Assembly: GCA_030248215.1 (NCBI GenBank)
Contig: JASANG010003711.1
Location: 620,001-684,000, forward strand
Source: Enoplolaimus lenunculus
Taxonomy: Eukaryota; Nematoda; Enoplea; Enoplida; Thoracostomopsidae
Direction of reading: 5' to 3'
Length of the DNA stretch: 64,000 nucleotides
Of this stretch, positions 1 through 11,492 are shown piece after piece (positions within the stretch are counted from its first letter, which is position 1; every line of letters begins with the position of its first letter). The notes below the pieces were generated by a model. That model searched no databases. It saw only the letters and a list, made by a program, of their open reading frames with translations, and had not been told where the DNA came from. A program made the translations under genes and the position numbers.

Positions 1-77
1 GTATATTTAACTTTAAGGTTCCGGTAATTTTTCCAAACTCCGGTCCCGTTAAATTGTAATTCCGGTTGCACCGTGTG
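1..77. repeat. Right end of a CAGGG-type element cut by the window edge
   Basis: GGTTCCGG and ACTCCGGTCCCG words, then TAATTCCGGTTGCACCGTG. Lies just left of the TSP1 exon at 246-383, in the next intron. Confidence 0.5.
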
Positions 78-245
78 CATTTGTGAAAAAGAAACTCCGT
101 GAATGTGCTGCTAAGACAAAGTACAAACAAAACAGTATGACAAATTTAAATCAACCAGCGTCAAACTCTAGTAATTTATTAAATTTCACTCTAACCGTTA
201 AGGTATAATACACTGAATGCAAAAGTTGATTATCAAACCGCCTAC

Positions 246-383
246 CTTCGCCGCATGATTTGCTACACGCAGTCCAAGAGCTCCACAGCGACCATTCTGG
301 ACACGGCTGTCCACAATCATGTTTCTCCTGAGCTGGTCCTTGACATCCATAGCCTTTGCATTTTCGATGACGCGATTTGTAAC
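246..383 (-). CDS. PAN/TSP1 gene exon 5: end of one TSP1 repeat, start of the next
   Basis: Acceptor TTTAAG and donor GTAGGC; phase 1 on both sides, 46 codons. It carries YKSRHRKCKGYGCQG and DCGQPCPEWSLWSS, then TACSKSCGEG. The exon border falls at the same C-G-x-G position as in exon 4, typical of TSP1 arrays. Confidence 0.75.
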
Positions 384-3300
384 CTTAAATTCAAATACAA
401 CTCAACCCATGATGAATCATGTTGAGCGCTTTGTTATTAACAGTAGGCGGATTTATTTGAAAAATATATCGCGAACTATGTTGCGTATATAGATATTTAG
501 TTTGCTTCAGTGTTTCAATTCTTATGCTCTCTATACATTAGTGACTCGACTAAAAGGAATTTGGCTGATATTTATTTCCCTCCTCTAGATGATACCTTCT
601 CTTTGTTGAGTTTTGGCTGGACTCGTTTTCAATCCAGCCCAGCTCCAGTTATTTAGACCACGCATTTTCAACCTACGCCAGCCATTTTCCACGGTTTAAG
701 TTCTTCACTTTTGGAACACAAAGCAAACTAAAAATCCTGAACTCTATTCATTTACGGACTCTAATTAAGGAAATGAACTCTTATAAGATTTAGTCTCAAA
801 CATGGAGAGCTCGGACACTTAATACTCCCTCTCCTCTTATTCGGGTTATTGCATCACTATAAATGCTGGGGAAATCAACTTAAAACTGGGTACTGGCGGA
901 TCTAATCGCGACCACCCAGGCCTAATGCATTAGGTTTAGCAGTAAAATATCCTTTGGCTTATCGATCGCTTATTTGGCCAGTTTTTCCACTTATATTTCA
1001 CGCGGATCCCTTTCGGAAAATTCTGGATCCGCCACTGAAACTAAGTGTAAATTACCTTATTTGCTTCATCACTTTACCCTTCAAAGTAACGTTAGTAGAA
1101 ACAGTTTACCTGAACCACACGATGAAGAACATGACGACCAAGAAGACCATTTATCCCATGACACATAATTCTGACTCGGGTAAGTAGTATCTACTGTGGG
1201 TGGCGCAACCCGCTTTACTCGATGTCGATGTTGAGCGCTCAAAATTGGTCGAGGTCTCGGTGACACGCAAGGTCTAACCCGACAAGTCCGGGTTTGAACA
1301 GCTCGTTTAAAACAGCGTATCCCTGGTGCATTGCCGCAAATAAACTTTCGTTTTTGTATCCCCGTATCGCATGTTCTGAAACAACATAAGAAAAAATAGC
1401 GTTGAAATTAAATTAAACTTTATACCGTTTGACAGCAAACAAAAGATGCCGATAAACTATTCGAATGCTTTAATCCTGTACGGTGTCGACGGCGCCGTTC
1501 GGTGGCGTAAGGTAGTGTCCGCTTTGTCCGGTGCCGTGTGGCGTCGATTAGCGCCGTTCGGACCGCACGGCAACCCATGTGAAGTGCTGCATGACACCGT
1601 ACAACAATTTGTAAACAAACGTTTTTCAACTCGCAGCCACACGACACGAAAAATGCACCCATAATCGTTATATACCCTGTTGTGGCTGTCCACCGTTAGA
1701 TTTGTAGTTATCGCAAATTTCATGGGTTTTCGTACAAAGCCGGGATATTAAAAGCGTTGCGATAGTTTCATTTAGTTTTAAATAGAGTTAAGCTAAGGAA
1801 CCAAGACACTAGAGAAAAATTTGAAATTGAAGAACAATTTGTACTAAGGTAATCGTAGATTTCAAATAAAAACATACTCGCTACACTCAGTCCATGACGA
1901 CCATTCTAGCCATAGGTTGGACTCTGAAGTTTCATCGTTCACACCGTTTTCACTTGATGATTCCTGTGAACCAGGAGCACCAGGCATAGCGGCGATTAAG
2001 TTACGCTTTACGCGATTGGAATGCATCGTAGTGTCAATTTCTGCAAGTGCGATTGAATAACAAAATACCCTACAATCATATTTCATTCGTGTTTTTGAAA
2101 CGTGGGTTCATTTTTGTGAACCCCAGTGCAAATTTTTTGGCTGTTTTGTTGCTGTTTTTGTTGCTGTTTTGCTGCTGTCTTTGTTGCTGTTTTGTTACTG
2201 TTTTTGTTGTTGTTTTTTTGCTGATTTTGGTGCCATTTTGTTGCTATTTTTGTTGCTGCTTTGTTACATTAAATATTTAGTTTATTAGAATACCTTGGGA
2301 TTTGAGCCTGTTTGGCACAAATTAGACTCTTTCTGAAATTGAATTTATTTACCAAATTTTTAATGAGCAGTTGTTAAAATCATATATTTTCTACCGAAAT
2401 TTATTAATATCTGTTCCTGGTATCTTAGGCTTCGCTTTCTTTCATGTCTTAATAACAAAAGACACAAAACAATAAGTTCTTAATTTAGTTTTAAGTCGAT
2501 AAATTTAAACCAATTTTCAACGAGATCTAAGAACCAAATAAAAAATTTATTTACTTCGGTGTGGACAATGATGCATCAATTCATAATAATCAGCTGCGTG
2601 CGAACGTTTCAAAGTCGCATTGTCGCTCGTTTGCTTTTCAGGATACAGCTCGCATATTCTTGATTGTGAATTCATAACAAATGATTGGCAAGATTCGCGA
2701 CCCAATGCAATGCATATTTGTCCGCAGTCTATAAAAATGTAAATCATAACTTTTAAATAGCGCTCTGTAATAACTTTATATAAAATTCAAATATATTCAT
2801 GTTACCTAAGATAACTGGATGTCAATCCGATATATTAAATAATTTACTTATCAAATATTGGAAATAAAAACGAATGAGTAATTTCTTCTCAAAAAATAAT
2901 GCAATTACATTTGTGATAATTCGAATTGATGACGTGTTTAGCCGATATTAAAATAATTGATTTCTGATAACAATTAAATGTTATAGGAGCAAAAGACAAA
3001 TAACTTTTTTGTGATGAACTAAATTATTGGGTTTTTCGTGATTCCACCAGGCGGTGTCAGAAACAAAAACACGTGGATTTCAATAATTTGAGCATATTTG
3101 AGCGTTTTAAAACCTTCCGTGTTCATTTCAAGTGAAAAATATGATTTTTAATGTTCCAAATTGACCCTTGCAACATAAATTTTTCGTCAAAAGTTAGGCA
3201 AATTATACGTCGTTCGACGCATGTTTCTAAGCTCAGTTGAATGCTGTTAAATTTTTCTCACTCCAACTATTGGTTAACCAGTTATTGGCAAATAACTGTT

Positions 3301-4694
3301 TTCGTGCCATCCGCTATCCCAAATTTGACTACTAACTCATTATAAACAGGCGTCAGATTGCGACATGTTTAACACCATTCGACTCAGCTACGCAAATTGC
3401 GTCGAATGATATGTAATAATTCTACGTTTTTACACAAGTTTTTGGGTCTCAAGGCAGGGACTTGGACCTTGAAAAACTCGAATTTTTCAAAAATTCAAAT
3501 TTGGTGTGAAATGTTTAGCGAACGTAATGAGAAGTTCAAATATGCAAAAATTTTCAACATCAGACCGTATTTCGACTCATACTTGCTGGGAGATTACAAA
3601 AAAGACTCAAATCATTTTACTTTATTAATACATACAACCAAAAGTTGAGTAACTTCCGCTCAATGAACACGTGCAAGTAATACATTTGCGGGCAATTCAA
3701 AATGCTTATGCGTGCTTTAGCCGTGAAATAGTAAACCACAGTACCTGTTAACTTGTCGAGATGCATAATCTGCACTGGATGTATTCCACGTAATGTGTGA
3801 GCAACATGTTTCTTAAAGCATTCGTGTGTTTCATCTAAAAATTCGAATGAACACCGAGCGTTCAAATACTGATGAGTAATTTTAATCGTAGTTAAAATTG
3901 AAACAAAGTAGTGGCCGCATCCAGAAATTTGGGTAATGCAGCGCACGGGATGAATGCCTGGAAAAAACTCAAGAGCGGTGCGAGCAACCAACCAAACGCA
4001 ACTTTTAGTCCTAAACCTAAATATGAGATTTTCGTTTTGATCCATGTTTGCTGGCTATGGATGGGTGCTTCCTTACATCGAAAACTGATACAACGCCTTT
4101 AAGTTAACGAAATAATAGATTTTTTACGTTTAATAGTATGTTTAACAAACTTTATTAAAATGTACTTTTAATACTTTTTTGAACTTTAATTTTGAAAACT
4201 TTTGCAAAAAAACTGAAGGCGAGGTTTCTGCAAAATATATAAGCTTTTTTCGATTGGAGTAAATCGTCCCAGTGAGCTAATAATAAATTGGCTAAATCAC
4301 AAATAAGCGCTTTGTGTCATAACGTTATAATTACATTTTTACATCTTAAAATTAAACAGACGAATTGTTAGCAATTTTTAGTGCGAAACTTTCTACATCA
4401 AGTTTAAAAATATGGTCAAACATTTGATGCAAAATTTATACCAACTTTATTCAACTTTAGTTGTTCCTTTTAATTCTTGATTCCGTGCTGATACTAGTAG
4501 CCTATTCGTCAAAAATCTAAGATTTTCGTGTCAAAACAAACTAGTTAATCGAACTGAATTTTAACGACAATTTATATGTTACTACCTTAATATTTGTATA
4601 TTCCCAAAATTAAATCAAATCGCTTACCAGTTACTCCAAACGAGACATATACAGTAACAATCAGTACTGTCACAAAGAGATTTCTGAATATCAT
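246..4694 (-). CDS. Secreted PAN/apple + thrombospondin type-1 repeat protein (5' part, five exons, continues past left edge)
   Basis: Join of 4628-4694, 2555-2728, 1878-2040, 1110-1237 and 246-383 on the minus strand. Phases agree at every junction and about 223 residues are covered. It opens with a hydrophobic signal peptide (MIFRNLFVTVLIVTVYVSFG), so the product should be secreted or extracellular. A cysteine-containing PAN/apple-like domain follows (CGQICIALGRESCQSF ... YYELMHHC). Then comes a linker with a furin-type R-V-K-R, a partial TSP1 core (WLEWSSWTECS), a second linker that again has R-V-K-R, and a fuller TSP1 repeat (WDKWSSWSSCSSSCGSG) with its C-terminal cysteines. The last visible exon starts another repeat (WSLWSSWTACSKSCGEG). 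Most introns are phase 1, as usual for shuffled extracellular modules. TSP1 and PAN modules generally bind matrix, glycans or other proteins; the specific role is unknown. The 3' end lies outside the window. Confidence 0.75.
1110..1237 (-). CDS. PAN/TSP1 gene exon 4: second RVKR linker and TSP1 start
   Basis: Donor GTAAAC is clear; the acceptor (AATTTTGAG) is chosen because it keeps frame with the previous exon. It encodes HRHRVKRVAPP, a linker and WDKWSSWSSCSSSCGSG. It ends in phase 1 and reads into the next exon to finish the repeat. A second possible acceptor 22 bases further in would start it in phase 1 and let exon 3 be skipped. Confidence 0.6.
1878..2040 (-). CDS. PAN/TSP1 gene exon 3: linker with RVKR and truncated TSP1 core
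   Basis: Acceptor TTGCAG and donor GTATGT; phase 1 in, phase 2 out. It encodes MHSNRVKRNLIAAMPGAPG, an acidic Ser/Glu linker and WLEWSSWTECS. The TSP1 repeat is cut right after WTECS, before the usual C-G-x-G, which is odd for this module. Confidence 0.65.
2139..2270 (+). repeat. Imperfect TTGTTGCTGTTT microsatellite
   Basis: About 130 bases of TTG/CTG/TTT runs in intron 2 of the PAN/TSP1 gene. The Cys/Phe/Leu-rich frame it opens is a by-product of the repeat. Confidence 0.7.
2555..2728 (-). CDS. PAN/TSP1 gene exon 2: PAN/apple-like domain
   Basis: Acceptor TTTTATAG and donor GTAAAT; phase 1 on both sides, 58 codons. Cysteines at CGQIC, ESC, RIC and HHC with the N-terminal pattern of an apple/PAN fold. 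Confidence 0.7.
3617..4045 (-). CDS. Unplaced 142-codon open frame in intron 1 of the PAN/TSP1 gene
   Basis: Not recognised. It is longer than expected by chance at this base composition. It appears to contain two related segments, each with a G-I-H-P-V core followed by a G-x-x-Y-F stretch about 15 residues later. Splice-like sites (TTTAG upstream, GTATGT downstream) would make it a phase 2-2 exon, which does not fit the phase-1 intron around it. It could belong to a nested gene, be a fossil exon, or be chance. Confidence 0.2.
   Translation of the reverse strand: MDQNENLIFRFRTKSCVWLVARTALEFFPGIHPVRCITQISGCGHYFVSILTTIKITHQYLNARCSFEFLDETHECFKKHVAHTLRGIHPVQIMHLDKLTGTVVYYFTAKARISILNCPQMYYLHVFIERKLLNFWLYVLIK
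4628..4694 (-). CDS. PAN/TSP1 gene exon 1: signal peptide
   Basis: ATG at 4694 followed by 22 codons of hydrophobic signal sequence, then a GTAAGC donor. It ends in phase 1, which matches the phase-1 start of the PAN exon. Confidence 0.65.
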
Positions 4695-6142
4695 TTTATC
4701 AATGAAATGGTTTTTGGGCAAAAGTTAGCACAGAGGCCGGGTTTTATTCCAAAACAAACGAAATATCTGAAACCAGGAGAATCGAGAAAACCACCTTGCT
4801 ATAAAATAGAAATAGATCAAGTAAAAAAAACAAAGCCAAAAAAGCTTCAAAAACACACTGTATCGTCTAATTGTCGTAAAGTCGTTTTAGAGTAAACATT
4901 TCGCAAAAAATTTTTTCGACTATAAAACTTCTCTAAATAAACGGCAGAGTTTTACCCGATGTATTGCAGATGCAATTAATGCGTGCAAAATGCGATTTAC
5001 TGCAGTGCTAGGCGTGTGTGCTTTTTTGCAATATTTTGCTTCGTAATATTAATTTGTTTGCGACTCGTCTGCTGCAAAACGTGTGAACAAAACGTAAATG
5101 CTTAACAGTTTATTTTGCTGCCCCCGCAAATTGAGTACCTAACGTTTGTAAAACGTTGTGCTTGCTGCAGCTGACTAAGGTTTTCTTATAAAATTTACTA
5201 ATTTATCTTATGCTTGTCAGTATTAAGGATAGCACTTTGAAAACCTGTCATAAGTATACTTTCTCGCTATTTCTATACGAATAATTAGTAAACTAGAACT
5301 GCAAATGAATGACTCAATCAATTGTTACATTCAATTTGAACAGCTAAGTTTAAAATTTTTATGTATGAGAATTTTTTAAAAATTAGTAAAAGTCAATGTT
5401 CTTAGAGCAATGAACATTAATAAATTTTTTACAGTAATTCACAAATCCTTTTGTGACAAGTACACATTAAACTTTTGCAATGGTCCACCTTCGGCATTTA
5501 TAGCAACCCAATCAACTTTCAAAATCTCTGGGCGTTGTGCAGAAATCTGGTATGAGATTAAGGCAAATTGCAAGAGTTTTGAACGGTTAAAAGTGAGAGA
5601 GAAAAAGATAAAAAATTATTATTTTCAAGTAGAACCTACTCAAAACCAAAATTTGACAAAACATTTTATGCCTATCACCGTTTGTCGATACTCAACACGA
5701 AAACGGACCAAAAACAAACTTTGAATGTTATCTGTCAAACTATTAACACTGGTGCAAAAATAGCAAATTACCGCATATTGTATGTAAACAAACTGTGATT
5801 TTAAAAAGCGACCAAACTAATAAATTTAGGCTGTTTCTTGCAATTACTGTTTTCGTCACATTTAGCTGTTATACATATATGGATAGCGTCTGCACGTGAA
5901 TTGATGCGGAAGTATGTTTGTAGCCGATTCGTGTTTGTTTTGAAACTTCTGCTGAGTACAACAATATTATATATAATTCGGATTCAACGGAGCCTCCAGC
6001 GGTGATTTCCCAATCCTGAAACCAGCTGTATTTATATCGACTTAATTGAACTGTAATTATTGCCGAAAAACAATCAAATTTAATCTGGTTTAAAAGTTTA
6101 AAATGAGGAATTAGACCTATTTGAAATTTACGTCAACGTAAC

Positions 6143-6328
6143 TGAAGATCAGGAGCGGAACGTTTTTCAGCGAGACTGCAATAGAGCAAAAGCTTAAGGT
6201 TTATATTAATTTTTTGCTTAGAATTAGGTATAAGTTCATTCTTACGCATAGAGTCTGGCTTAGGCTTAGGTTTAGCGTTAGAAACATGCTTATGCTACTG
6301 ATACGGCCTAGTTCTATACATTGGACGA
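6143..6328. repeat. Worn copy of the CCTAAG-array TIR element
   Basis: It starts at GGAGCGGAACGTTTTTCAG, passes through AAGCTTAAGG and then variants of GGCTTAGGCTTAGG with AGTTCATTC / CATGCTTATG, and ends at CCTAGTTCTATACATTGG. Same layout as the better copies at 24374 and 40627. Confidence 0.6.
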
Positions 6329-6820
6329 AACTTACCAGCGGTTCCGTCCACTGAATGAAATGGGTGCATGCGGTCCAAACGGTCCATGGCGGCATTATTT
6401 TGAGTTGAGTTTGTTGCGTATTTGTTTTGAATCAAGACATCGTCCGCTGCTCCGTGCATCAAAAAGTAAGCTTAAGCATCGATAAATTAGCAGACACTAA
6501 ATCCGTAACTGAAAATTTTTCCTGTTCAAACGAAGAAAAACTTAAGACACAACGCAAGTATAAATGATGTACGAGTTAAAAGCGATGCCTCAAAGTTGTA
6601 CAAAATTTTGTGCCAGTGTTTGATATTTTCAGTCAGAAATGGTTTCATTAGTTGCTCCTAATATCAAGGTGTAGCCGGAAGTGAAAAACACCTGAGCCAC
6701 GGGTCCACAAAATTTGCAAGAGCAGGAGGTAAAACCGAAGGTGTGACGAAATTATGTAGTTAAAATGATGTTAACTTTTTCGCACATGAATATTTTCTAT
6801 TTCCCTTGAGACCTACTTTT

Positions 6821-6890
6821 ATGCTAGGATTCGAACTCCAGTGACTGGAGTGGGAGGCGTTTACCATCACCACTCAGCTATAGGAGCTTG
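6821..6890 (-). repeat. tRNA-like sequence (SINE head or tRNA pseudogene)
   Basis: On the minus strand there is an A-box-like TAGCTGAGTGGTGATGG and, about 35 bases later, a perfect B box (GAGTTCGAATCC). The arms between do not fold into a good cloverleaf, so this is more likely a tRNA-derived SINE head than a working tRNA gene. Confidence 0.45.
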
Positions 6891-9800
6891 ACGCTCGAGC
6901 CCGAGGGGGCTCTCACGTCTTGTGGTGATTTAGTACTATGTATAGGTGTTGCAATTGTTAAACACGGTGCGATATATATTATTTAACATATATACTGCGC
7001 TGAGTTGCCTCTAGGCAACTCAATGTGAGAAGGGGTTAAGTTCGCTAGTGTTAGTAAATATCTGTAACGTGTTGTTTTAAATAAATTGGTTTCAAGCTTA
7101 ATTTTTTACCCATCTATAGGCCATTTTTTTTCCACAAGTTTGCACTAAAAGTTACAATGAAACGCAGCAACCAAATAAATTTTATATCCCGTCAAATTTT
7201 TTTGGGAAAAATCATACTAGTCACCTTTTATTCTTCAATATCATATGATATTCGAGGTATGGGCTGTGAATAACGTACGATATTATATATATTCAAATGT
7301 CCGCAATTGTGCCCCTGCCGCCCAACTTTTCATTCATTTATTAGTACCCAAACGTTACACTGTCCCGCTGAATATCGTATGATATTCGGTGAAATTTCAA
7401 GTGTTCTAAAACGCCGAATTTGTTTCGATGCTACTGCCAACTGCGTGGAAATGATTGTGAACTATTCGCCATGGCGAATCTTATTTAAATTTAACAGCTT
7501 TAATAGTAACAATATAAAAAATTGCACTACCGAAATTGTAGGAATCAGAACGAAAATTGTGCCCGAGGTGTACTTTTCAAATACAGATACAATTCCGCGT
7601 CCTATTTTTTCGTTAATCTTACCAATTATCTCCACGCGACAAAACGATGTTTGACTTTATTGCATCATTTAGAAAACAATTCTAAACCTCAAAACTTATA
7701 TACAGGGTATCGCTACATATATATGCACCGAGATCACAAACGGTACACCCGTCCAAAGTCGTTTAATGAGCGTGCCTTCAGCGGTAGGTTCGTGACAGCA
7801 AGGCATTTAGCCATTCCCAGGAACAATTCCTAAATGTTTCCGACTGTATTGTACATCAATAAACTCAACATTTTACTTCAAACAAAACCGATAGCACGCC
7901 ACATTCAAAGTGCAACTTGAGATGAGGCAACATATATATTGAAATTGAAAATCGAACAAATTAAACTAATAAATGATATAGAGATTACCAACCAACAATA
8001 TTTTAAGTTGACGTTTCTGTTTTGATAGATCACGATGAAGATGTCCAGTTGCACCCCGCAATATTTACTGATCATGTGCATGGTGCAAACATAAAGTGAA
8101 CGCTAAAAATTAAATTTTGAAATAAGCACATTCATAACATGACATCCCATATTGAATTCTCGCTATATGTATTTAACGTTTAACATGCTAACCGTAGGTT
8201 TTCAGATTCAGTACTTGTCAAACAGAGTGCAACCGGAGGTAAAAAAATTTTCGGATCTCCAGGCAAAAACACTACCGGAACCGGAAGTCGATTTTCCGCC
8301 GGAGCTGGATACAAATCTCTAATGGTTGTAATCCAATTGTCTAAATACATTTTCTAAATATAATATCAATAGTTGGCAGATGTAGCAATGAAGTAGTGAT
8401 CGTTGGCAGAAACGCATCCTTTTCGAATGTGTCACATATACCAAAAAGCATTATATATTTTTAACGCAATAATTTTCAATTTTGCCAATGTTTTTCAGGA
8501 GCAGTCATATTTTCTGTAAAAGTTTCCAGCGGCCACAAGTTTTCCGAACAAAATAGCCGGGCGACCAAAATTTTACAAAAGTGAACCTAAGCTTTTCAGT
8601 AAATAGCCGAAGGTAAAAATTTTCCAAACAAATCAAGGGCATCACTTTTTTACCGACATCAGTACCACCTCTGATAAGGTGAATTGGTGTTATGTCAAAA
8701 TTTTTGCAGTTCACACATAATTGCTATTAATAAGCGCGTCCCTGTGCAATTCGGTACCAGTGCATACTTGCTACAAAAAGAAACGACAAAATGAACAGGC
8801 ACTCCAGTTTATAACCACCAATCTACTCTTAAACACTAACTGCAGAAGGGGCTTAAAATAGTAGCACTTCAAGTGTTTTTCAAAAACAATACATAATCAA
8901 TATTAAGTCATTGTGTCGAACTGTGAACAATGATAAATTAACTGTTGTTAAAAATCTTTGCTTAAGAAAACATATCTTTGACGCTTATGCATCGTTCGCC
9001 TATTATTCACTTTGCCACCGAAAATGCCCGCCTATTAAAGTTAACGAATCTCAAACTCTAAAATTAAAACTCGCAAAACCTACCTTACCTTAGTGACTTG
9101 CGTCAAGTTGTGTTGAACAGATGCGTTGAACACAAAGTAAGGTTAACTAGCGGTAATGTTAAATTTCTCACTCGTTCATCCTTACGCAACGGATTGGACG
9201 ATGCATAAGAAACTAACTGACTATACCTCACTTGAGAAATACATGATCAGATTGTTAGTAAACAAATTTGAGGAACAAATAAAATAAAGCGTTAAACGAC
9301 AAGTTAAATCAATAACCAAAACAAAACACAAATTGCCAATAAAATACATATCAACACAACAAACATTTTAAAATTAATAACCAAAAAGGTAAGTTTGTGT
9401 TATTTCGAAAAAAATCGCAGAATAGCTGCGTCAAAACTTTAAAGCCATCCACTTGTGAGAACAAACCGCCTAGTAAATTTAAAACCTGCTACACCTGACT
9501 ACGTCTTATGACTGTTAAATGCGGTAAAATACATAAAATTTTATGAAATAGTTTAGACTATTAATACATAACCACAATCATAGGTTTATACCTAATTTCA
9601 AATGATTTGACTACTATTTTAAGATTTTAGCAAATTACGTACGATTGAGAAAGGTTTAGTCAAGTGCACATAATACATTCGCAAAAACTTTAATGAATTT
9701 AACTGCACGCCAATACATTTAACTCCGTATGCAACTTAACCATGAACTCAATTATGTTAAATTAAATTAGAGCTTTTTGAAAAACGATAAGACGGTGGCT

Positions 9801-10216
9801 TTTGTTAATTTCTTCGAAAAAATGAGTGTCGATCATCAAATTTATATGCTTTTAAAGTTGAGAAAACCCCAACAGTTCTCATGCGCTAAAGTCACATCAT
9901 TGAAATTAAAAAGCGTTCAGTGTAGAAGCACTATTTCAATTTTATTTGAGTGTACACTTACACAAATACCAAACTGTTGGCGAAACACGCTAGATTTAAC
10001 GAAAAACACAACAAAAACATAAATAAAGACAAACAAAATGGTTACGGTATGTAACAGTTCAAAATTCCAATATTATGCAATAGCATGTTAAACTCTGAAA
10101 CAAATGCAACAGCTACGTCAATAACAAATCGTACAACAAAAACACAGTAATCTAAAGCATTTAGGTTTGTAGGGTTGAATAGGAACCAAGTACTATTAGC
10201 TTCTAAAAAATTCGAT

Positions 10217-10424
10217 CTATGGTACATTTTCTCAAATGCGTATAGCACCAATCACCAATAAGTAATAGATGTTCAGAATCAACAATTCTTGCAGTTGCGG
10301 CTTTCTAAACTTGCACCGTAGGTCGCCAGTTAAACCTTAAAAATATGCTGATTTTCAAAGTTAGCTAGTCATTGATACAAAAGACATATCGCTAACCGGC
10401 GATATATGCTACACAGAATAATCA
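10217..10424. repeat. Palindromic TIR element, TTCTCAAATG family, copy 1
   Basis: Left end TTTTCTCAAATGCGTATAGC, right end TATATGCTACACAGAATAAT, with inner inverted blocks resembling ACCAATCACC / CTAACCGGCGATA. The same ends recur at 28235, 36075 and 38276. Confidence 0.5.
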
Positions 10425-10824
10425 GGATTTATGGAATATTTAGATGGAAATGAGATTTTGTGATTGACTATTTTAACACCACAGTGCTTAGCTGCCGGAT
10501 GAAAATTAATTCAATTACGCTGCCAGGATTTTAAAATAAACCTAAGAAAAACCCACAAATGTTACCAACTCTTACATTTCATGGATTAAACCAGGTTTGC
10601 CCAAATTCTCGGCGCTTCCCAAACTACTTCGAATGTGTAAAAAACGTTGGCTAATAACATATGTTTATCGCACTGTATCCTAGATAATGATTTGCGGCAC
10701 ATGGTAAAGAGCATATTACAGCATTCACAAAAGTTAATTCCAAGCTGAGCATCAAAAACGAGATATAGTAGGGTTAACCAATAGTAGGAATAACCAGTGA
10801 CCATTTTTTAAATTTGTCACATGT

Positions 10825-11021
10825 TTAATCTACCATAACCACAAAGATACAACATGTGCCGTTCATTGTTATGGAAGGTTTACCGTGTGGCAAAATTAGA
10901 AAATTGCTGCTCATTAACACTGTCATGTTTTTTGGTGCCTGGCTGGAAATTATTACTGTGAATGCTGTATAAAACACACAATGACAAACTTTCACGAAAT
11001 ATCCATTCAAAACAAAATCTT
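10825..11021 (-). CDS. Candidate alternative last exon of the SLC7 gene
   Basis: If exon 12 ends at 11400 in phase 1, an AG acceptor here keeps the frame and adds E-DFVLNGYFVKVCHCVFYT and about 45 more residues to a stop. Mammalian LAT proteins continue past this point with a short helical segment of similar spacing (F..L......K.C.VVY). The polypyrimidine tract is weak. Confidence 0.3.
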
Positions 11022-11394
11022 CTAGTCTAGTCGTTGTGTACCGGGACAACCAACAGCGCTTTCTGACATGCAACTGTGAAACTATCTGAAATTGAAATTG
11101 ATTAATAATGATAATCTACAACCAAACTGAACAAAATCCAAAAATGATTTGAAACTGAAATAAAACATGCTATTTGCAGAAGAGATCAACATACAATTAA
11201 ATTTCGAAAGAAAAATGTTCGCAAAGCTAAGCTGCGGGTCAGTTGAGACAATTCTTATGAAATTTGAACAATTTGATCACCAAATCGATAAGTACTCGAT
11301 GTTATTTCACAAGCACACTAAACCAATCGTAACATACTTACTTCGATGTTGCAATGCAAAATCTTAGGTATATAACAGTAACTTATTCTGTGTA

Positions 11395-11492
11395 CTAACC
11401 TACAACTCGATTGAATGTCACAGGTTTCTGTTTCCAGTATACGAAACAGAAGTACACCGGGACACCAGTCAACATGATGCCTATACCAATAA
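11395..11492 (-). CDS. SLC7 exon 12: helix 12
   Basis: Acceptor ATTTTCAG; phase 1 in. Encodes [20 protein letters not shown] and [11 protein letters not shown], then TAG at 11397-11395. A donor (G|GTTAGT) just before the stop would end the exon at 11400 and allow a further exon. Confidence 0.8.

Larger units (their letters stand above)
4695..10824. other. Intergenic stretch between the PAN/TSP1 and SLC7 genes
   Basis: Open frames of up to 115 codons (for example 5410-5724 and 7307-7654 on plus) show no domain and no splice-supported extension. The stretch holds a CCTAAG-type TIR element (6143-6328), a tRNA-like sequence (6821-6890), worn fragments with GTGCAACCGGAGGT-like ends near 6670 and 8229, and a palindromic element at 10217-10424. 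The rest is AT-rich sequence in which I see nothing. Confidence 0.6.
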
